The position numbers were made by a program, and so were the translations under genes. From Flemingiibacterium sp045587285 (GTDB lineage: Bacteria > Bacillota > Clostridia > Oscillospirales > CAG-272): 10,199 bases of DNA. The DNA lies in NCBI GenBank assembly GCA_045587285.1, contig JAZNBZ010000217.1:1-10199 (forward strand). The letters are read 5' to 3'. Positions 5,684 to 10,199 of this stretch are shown piece by piece; within the stretch, counting starts at the first letter, position 1, and every line of letters begins with the position of its first letter. The notes under the pieces were generated by a model. It worked only from the letters and a program-made list of their open reading frames with translations, had not been told where the DNA came from and did not search any database.

Positions 5684-7111
5684 ATGGCAAACAAAAAATG
5701 GTACGATAACGCGGTGATGGTAAACCGCGATCCGAATTGGTACGGCTTTACCACGCGCGAGGACGGAGAGAGCGTGTTCTCCTTCTACGGCGGCGCTATT
5801 ACCGATATTATGCTCGGCGTCTTTGAGCAGACGGCGTTAGTTCCAAACAGCTCGTTTATGTGGCGCGGCGAGAAGTTTTTGCAGACCGTCGAGGACGGAC
5901 ACGAGGTAAGTTATCCGCAGCTTGGCGGACTTTACAGGGCATACACCGAGTGCGGCGTTGACGGAGTTGAGATTTTCATCGACGAGATGAAAAAGCTCGG
6001 CATCAGACCGTGGCTCACGTTCCGTATGAACGACACGCACTTCACGGAAAATCCGACGTCCTTCCTTCGCTCGGATATGTTCTACGAGGAGAGGGATGCA
6101 GGGCATCTCGTCGGTGACAGATACGGCTCGTTTGCAAAGCTCTTTGACTACCGTCATCCGCGCTACAGAAACGCGGTGCTCGGGTATATAAAGGAGATGC
6201 TCGACAAGTACGATATGTTCGGTATCGAGCTTGACTTTATGCGCGAGATCGTCAGCCTTGACTATCTCGGTCATCCCGATGAGTCGCGCGAGGTTATGCT
6301 TAACTTTATGCGAACGGTAAAAGCGTACACGCTCGAGGCGGCAAAGCGCCTCGGACACGACGTTAAGATATCCGTTCGCATCTGCCGCGATCCCGACGAT
6401 GCTTACATATTCGGCTACGATATAAAGACGATGGCAAGCGAGGGACTTATTGACGCTGTCGTTGTGACGGCGCACTATAGCTGCACCGACAGCGCGATGC
6501 CGTTAAGACGGTGGAGAGAGCTCCTCGGTGATGACGTGGCTCTCATCGGCGGCATTGAAACCAATAACGTGCAGGGAAGCGTAAACTCCGCCGAGAACTC
6601 GAAGGCGTACGCGGCGGCGTTCTATGCACAGGGCGCTGACGGTATCTACTTTAATAATCACGAATACAACCGCGAGCGCAACCGCGCCGCTTGGGAGATA
6701 AACCGCGAGAGCGCTCTTATCGGAAGGCGCGACTTTATCGTAACCTATCAGGACTGCGCGGTGTTCAAGTCCGAGGCGTACAAGCCGCTTCCGCAGAGAT
6801 TCGTCGGTACGACCGCGTTCCGACTCGAGATAGGCAAGGTAAAGCCTACCGATAAGGTAACGCTGCTTCTCGACTTCGAGGGCGTAAAGTTCACCTTCGC
6901 GCAGATTGGCAACGTACGCGCGAGTGAGGCAAGGGTGGCCGAGCCGCTTATCGCGCCGAAGGGCAACAGCACCGTAAGCTTAACCGAGCACACGCCGCTC
7001 GAGCTTGACCTTACGGGCATTTCAACCGACGGTCCCGCAATACTCGAGCTAAAGGGCAACGGCACCGTACATTTCATCAGACTCACGATAGAATCGGCGG
7101 ATAACGCCTGA
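5684..7111 (+). CDS. Array paralog 4: glycoside-hydrolase-like TIM-barrel protein with shortened N-terminus
   Basis: 475 residues, the shortest complete copy. GAGGAG at 5673-5678 is 5 nt before the ATG, and the gap to paralog 3 is 12 nt. The segment between DPNW and the second strand (residues 20-40) is 7 residues shorter than in the other complete copies, losing most of the helix that carries xEExC elsewhere. NWYG replaces NWM or NWI, a feature shared with the truncated paralog 7. Candidate catalytic residues are E182 and D184 (GIELDFMRE), E292 (GGIE) and E327 (NNHE). Strand 6 ends VVVTAHYSCTDS, with Val in place of the Pro seen in other copies; the HYSCTDS loop itself is shared with paralog 5. 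After the barrel, Ala (A344) replaces a Cys found in the other complete copies. The tail ends SADNA beyond the usual TID/TIE terminus. Confidence 0.87.
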   Translation: MANKKWYDNAVMVNRDPNWYGFTTREDGESVFSFYGGAITDIMLGVFEQTALVPNSSFMWRGEKFLQTVEDGHEVSYPQLGGLYRAYTECGVDGVEIFIDEMKKLGIRPWLTFRMNDTHFTENPTSFLRSDMFYEERDAGHLVGDRYGSFAKLFDYRHPRYRNAVLGYIKEMLDKYDMFGIELDFMREIVSLDYLGHPDESREVMLNFMRTVKAYTLEAAKRLGHDVKISVRICRDPDDAYIFGYDIKTMASEGLIDAVVVTAHYSCTDSAMPLRRWRELLGDDVALIGGIETNNVQGSVNSAENSKAYAAAFYAQGADGIYFNNHEYNRERNRAAWEINRESALIGRRDFIVTYQDCAVFKSEAYKPLPQRFVGTTAFRLEIGKVKPTDKVTLLLDFEGVKFTFAQIGNVRASEARVAEPLIAPKGNSTVSLTEHTPLELDLTGISTDGPAILELKGNGTVHFIRLTIESADNA

Positions 7112-7125
7112 CGGAGGAAAATATA

Positions 7126-8568
7126 ATGGCAAACAAGAAATGGTTCGACAACGCGGTTATGGTAAACCGCGATCCTAACTGGATATACGCAGTAAAGGGA
7201 AGCACTCCCGAGGAGTGTAACGAGGGCTTCGCCGCATACATCTCGCAGTACGAGGGTGCAGTTACCGACGTTATGCTCGGTATGCTCGAGCAGACGGCGG
7301 CGGTGCCGAATAGCTCGTTTATGTGGCGCGGCGAGAAGTTTTTGCAGAAGGTTGAAAACGGGCACGAGGTAAATTACCCCGAGTTTGAAAATCTTTACCG
7401 TGCCTACACCGAGCTCGGCTTCGACGGCGTTCAGATATTCATCGACGAGATGAATAAAAAGGGCATCAGACCGTGGCTCACGTTCAGAATGAACGACGCG
7501 CACTTTTCGGACGATGAAACCTCGTTCTTGCACTCGGATATGTTCTACGAGGAGAAGGCGGCGGGCCATACCGTAACCAAGCGCTACGGCTACTACGGCA
7601 ACCTCTTTAGCTGGAAATACCCTCGCTACAAGAACGCTATCCTTAACTATATCGGCGAGATGGCGGAGAGATACGACGTGTTCGGTATCGAGCTTGACTT
7701 TATGCGCGAGCTTATCTGCTTTGACTACATCGGCGATCCCGACGGCATTCAGGAGATTATGCTCGACTATATGAGAGCAGTTAAGGCGCGTATTACCGAG
7801 GCTGAAAAAATACACGGACACGATATCAAGATCTCCATTCGCATCTGCCGCGATCCCGACGAGGCGTACGATTTCGGCTTTGATATTAAGACTATGGTAG
7901 ACGAGGGACTCGTTGACGTCGTCGTTCCGACGGCGCACTATAGCTGTACCGACAGCGGTATGCCGATGAGAAGGTGGAGAAAGCTTCTCGGCGACAAGGC
8001 GGCGCTTATGGGCGGCATCGAAACCGCTAACATCAGATACACTGAAAACACGAGAGAGCACTCGAAGGCGTACGCGGCTTCGTTCTACGCGCAGGGCGCC
8101 GACGGTATCTACTATAATAACCACGAATACTACACCGAGCGCAACAGACAGGCTTGGAGCGTCAACCGCGACACCTGCTATATCGGCAGACGCGAGTTCG
8201 TCGTTACCTATCAGGACTACGCGGCGTATTCCGCGCTCGCATACAAGCCGCTTCCGCACACGTTTAACTACTCGACGTTTATTCCCGTTGAGATAGGCAA
8301 GGTAAAGAAGAACGATAAGGTAACGCTTCTTATAGACTTCGAGGGCGAAAAAAATCCTATCGCGGAAATTCTCGGCGTTATCGACGCCGAGGGCAAGGTC
8401 GTGGAGCCGCTTATCTGCAAAAAGCCGTTTAAGGGCGAGGAAAATCTCACCGAGCATACCCCTATTGAATATGATCTGTCCGGATTTGCCACCGAGGGCA
8501 AGGTTGCGATTTCCTTCAAGGGCAAGGGTACGATACATTATATAAAGCTGACAATCGACGCTGAATAA
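7126..8568 (+). CDS. Array paralog 5: glycoside-hydrolase-like TIM-barrel protein
   Basis: 480 residues; GGAGG at 7113-7117 is 8 nt before the ATG, 14 nt after paralog 4. Candidate catalytic residues are E189 and D191 (GIELDFMREL), E299 (GGIE) and E334 (NNHE). It shares with paralog 6 the segments ISQYEGAVTDVM (39-50), EKIHGHDIKIS (227-237), GDPDGIQEIMLDYM (203-216) and PIAEILGV (411-418) in the C-terminal domain, marking these two as the most similar adjacent pair. It shares the strand 6 loop AHYSCTDS (270-277) with paralog 4. Small differences include WF in place of WY at 6-7, NKKG where the others have KLG or RLG at the helix before strand 3, and FATEG in place of FETDG near the C-terminus. 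It is a good representative of the family consensus. No secretion signal. Confidence 0.88.
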   Translation: MANKKWFDNAVMVNRDPNWIYAVKGSTPEECNEGFAAYISQYEGAVTDVMLGMLEQTAAVPNSSFMWRGEKFLQKVENGHEVNYPEFENLYRAYTELGFDGVQIFIDEMNKKGIRPWLTFRMNDAHFSDDETSFLHSDMFYEEKAAGHTVTKRYGYYGNLFSWKYPRYKNAILNYIGEMAERYDVFGIELDFMRELICFDYIGDPDGIQEIMLDYMRAVKARITEAEKIHGHDIKISIRICRDPDEAYDFGFDIKTMVDEGLVDVVVPTAHYSCTDSGMPMRRWRKLLGDKAALMGGIETANIRYTENTREHSKAYAASFYAQGADGIYYNNHEYYTERNRQAWSVNRDTCYIGRREFVVTYQDYAAYSALAYKPLPHTFNYSTFIPVEIGKVKKNDKVTLLIDFEGEKNPIAEILGVIDAEGKVVEPLICKKPFKGEENLTEHTPIEYDLSGFATEGKVAISFKGKGTIHYIKLTIDAE

Positions 8569-8590
8569 TTTACTCAAAGGAGAAAATATT

Positions 8591-10066
8591 ATGGCACAGA
8601 ACAAATGGTACGACAACGCGGTTATGGTAAACCGCGATCCCAACTGGATATACCGCGTAAAGGGCGACTCGGCAGAGGAGGTCAAGTCGAATTTTGAAGC
8701 GTTCATCTCGCAGTACGAGGGCGCTGTTACCGACGTTATGTTCGCGGTGCTTGAGCAGACGGCGATGGTGCCCAATAACTCGTTTATGTGGCGCGGCGAG
8801 AAGTACCTTCAAAAGGTAGAAAACGGTCACGAGGTTGACTATCCGCAGTTTGAAACGCTCTACAAGGCGTACACCGAGTACGGCTTCGACGGCATACAGA
8901 TATTTATCGACCAGATGCACAAGCTCGGTATCAGACCGTGGCTGACCTTCCGTATGAACGACGCGCATTTTTCGAGCGCGGAAACGTCGTTTATACACTC
9001 GGATATGTTCTACGAGGAGGTAGCGGCAGGGCACAACACTCACGAGCGCTACGCTTACTACCGCAACCTCTTTAACTGGAGATATCCTCGCTACAAGAAC
9101 GCTATCCTCGGCTATATCGAGGAGCTTCTCGGCAAGTACGATATCTTCGGTATCGAGCTTGACTTTATGCGCGAGATATACTGCTTTGACTACGTTGGCG
9201 ATCCCGACGGTATTCAGGAGATTATGCTCGATTATATGCGACAGGTAAAGAAGCTTGTAAATGCGGCTGAAAAGATTCACGGACACGATATCAAGATCTC
9301 CCTTCGTACCTGCCGCGATCCCGAGGAGGCGTACGACCTCGGCTTTGACGTTGAAACGATGGTAAAGGAAGGTCTTATCGACGTGCTCGTTCCGACGGGA
9401 CACTTCGGAAGCACGGACGGCTGTATGCCGGTAAGAAAGTGGAAGAAGATCGTCGGCGACGACGTTGCGCTTATCGGCGGCATCGAAACCAACAACTTCA
9501 GACTCACCGTTAACACGCCCGAGCAGGCAAAGGCGTACGCGGCATCGTTCTACGCGCAGGGCGCTGACGGCATTTACTTCAATAACCACGAATACTACAC
9601 CGAGCGCAACCGCGCGTCGTGGAGAGTAAACAAGGAAAACTGCCACAAGGGCAAGCGCGAGTTCACCGTAACCGAGCAGGATTACGGCGCATACGGACCG
9701 CTTGCATACAAGCCGATCCCTCACACGTTCGTGCCGAAGATGTTCTTGCCGCTTGAGCTTGGCAAGGTAAAGAAGACCGACAAGGTAACCCTTCTCATCG
9801 ACTTCGACGGTCCGAGAAGACCTATTGCGGAAATTCTCGGCGTTGTCGATCCCGAGGGCAAGGACGTCGAGCCGCTTATCCGTCCCGCACTCGGCGACAA
9901 GACCGTAAACTTAACCGAGCACACGCCTATCGCGTACGACCTTTCGGGCTTTGAAACCGACAGCAAGGTTATCGTATCCCTTATCGGTAAGGGTACGGTA
10001 TCCTATATGAGCGTTACCATTGAGTCCGAGGAGCCCGACGACCTTAACGATTTTACAAAGGAATAA
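8591..10066 (+). CDS. Array paralog 6: glycoside-hydrolase-like TIM-barrel protein with acidic C-terminal tail
   Basis: 491 residues, the longest copy. AAAGGAGA (8577-8584) precedes the ATG after the widest gap in the array (22 nt). Candidate catalytic residues are E189 and D191 (GIELDFMREI), E299 (GGIE) and E334 (NNHE). It departs from the consensus at the active-site rim: strand 6 reads VLVPTGHFGSTDGCMP (265-280), so the DSG/DSA of other copies becomes DGC; strand 2 starts DVMFAVLEQT where the others have an LG pair; and VNKEN replaces VNRxx at 347-351. After the normal end of the fold (TIESE) it has an extra acidic tail, EPDDLNDFTKE (481-491). The codons of that tail contain the ribosome binding site for the next gene, so its presence may partly reflect coupling of the two genes. 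Confidence 0.88.
   Translation: MAQNKWYDNAVMVNRDPNWIYRVKGDSAEEVKSNFEAFISQYEGAVTDVMFAVLEQTAMVPNNSFMWRGEKYLQKVENGHEVDYPQFETLYKAYTEYGFDGIQIFIDQMHKLGIRPWLTFRMNDAHFSSAETSFIHSDMFYEEVAAGHNTHERYAYYRNLFNWRYPRYKNAILGYIEELLGKYDIFGIELDFMREIYCFDYVGDPDGIQEIMLDYMRQVKKLVNAAEKIHGHDIKISLRTCRDPEEAYDLGFDVETMVKEGLIDVLVPTGHFGSTDGCMPVRKWKKIVGDDVALIGGIETNNFRLTVNTPEQAKAYAASFYAQGADGIYFNNHEYYTERNRASWRVNKENCHKGKREFTVTEQDYGAYGPLAYKPIPHTFVPKMFLPLELGKVKKTDKVTLLIDFDGPRRPIAEILGVVDPEGKDVEPLIRPALGDKTVNLTEHTPIAYDLSGFETDSKVIVSLIGKGTVSYMSVTIESEEPDDLNDFTKE
10058..10062 (+). promoter_or_regulatory. Ribosome binding site of paralog 7 inside paralog 6
   Basis: AAGGA within the last codons of paralog 6 lies 6 nt before ATG 10069. Only 2 nt separate the TAA of paralog 6 (10064-10066) from that ATG, so translation of paralog 7 is probably coupled to termination of paralog 6. 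Confidence 0.7.
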
Positions 10067-10068
10067 TT

Positions 10069-10199
10069 ATGGCAATGACAAAATGGTACGACAACGCGGT
10101 AATGGTCAACCGCGACCCGAACTGGTACGGCGCGGCAGCCGGTGAGAGCGCCGAGGAGTGCAGAGCAAGCCTTACGGACTACCTCTCGAAATACGAGGG
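10069..10199 (+). CDS. Array paralog 7 (5' part, cut by the window edge)
   Basis: The frame from ATG 10069 stays open to the window end: 43 complete codons starting MAMTKWYDNAVMVNRDPNWY. The hallmark N-terminus is intact (K5, W6, Y7, N14, R15, D16, P17, N18, W19), followed by YGAAAGESAEECR and LSKYEG, which match the same positions in paralogs 2, 3, 5 and 6. It has the NWYG of paralog 4 but not its 7-residue deletion. Nothing suggests a pseudogene; the missing part is due only to the end of the window. Its presence shows that the array has at least seven members. Confidence 0.9.
   Translation, partial: MAMTKWYDNAVMVNRDPNWYGAAAGESAEECRASLTDYLSKYE

Noticed and set aside
6748..8775. 675-codon minus-strand open frame opposite paralogs 4, 5 and 6
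   Set aside because: It lies antisense to three strongly supported genes and shows no recognisable domain or ribosome binding site. The sense codon bias leaves the opposite frame open. Similar antisense frames occur at the same relative place in other copies.
1312..10199. Array as an assembly artefact or recent amplification of one gene
   Set aside because: Every copy differs in protein sequence throughout, in length (475-491 residues) and in the gap to its neighbour, so these are old, diverged paralogs.

Overview
The window looks like chromosomal DNA from a low- to mid-GC Firmicute, most likely a gut-type member of the Clostridia. The signs are strong GGAGG-type ribosome binding sites, consensus sigma-A promoters, AT-rich intergenic DNA around roughly 50% GC genes, and an AAC(3)/YokD-type acetyltransferase. 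This is an inference from style; no taxonomic marker gene is present.

Layout. Positions 1-94 hold a short non-coding edge and a 41-nt near-perfect palindrome that touches the encoded CCA end of a minus-strand tRNA-Pro(UGG) (95-170). That tRNA has a fully consensus promoter (198-226). Positions 171-456 form a divergent intergenic region with two AT-rich inverted repeats and a good extended -10 promoter (352-380) reading rightwards. From 457 to the right edge everything is on the plus strand and packed like one operon. An AAC(3)-family N-acetyltransferase (457-1293) is followed, with gaps of only 2-22 nt, by six complete and one truncated copy of the same roughly 480-residue protein (1312-2748, 2764-4209, 4220-5671, 5684-7111, 7126-8568, 8591-10066, 10069-right edge).

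The repeated protein looks like a cytoplasmic (beta/alpha)8-barrel glycoside-hydrolase-like enzyme with a C-terminal beta-sandwich domain. It has no signal peptide. Eight hydrophobic strand motifs can be read in order, with a Glu at the end of strand 4 (GIELDFMRE) and another at the end of strand 7 (GGIE). That is the geometry of the acid/base and nucleophile in clan GH-A glycosidases. I cannot assign a named family with certainty.

The copies share framework motifs but differ in loops that should line the barrel mouth, so the array looks like an expanded, diversified enzyme set rather than recent identical duplicates. Paralogs 2/3 and 5/6 look like the closest pairs and are neighbours, as stepwise tandem duplication would give. 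Working model (inference): one transcript makes an amino-group acetyltransferase plus a family of related sugar-active enzymes that together handle a heterogeneous, possibly amino-sugar-containing, substrate inside the cell, or form a mixed oligomer. No transporter, regulator or secretion signal is visible, and the array runs past the right edge.
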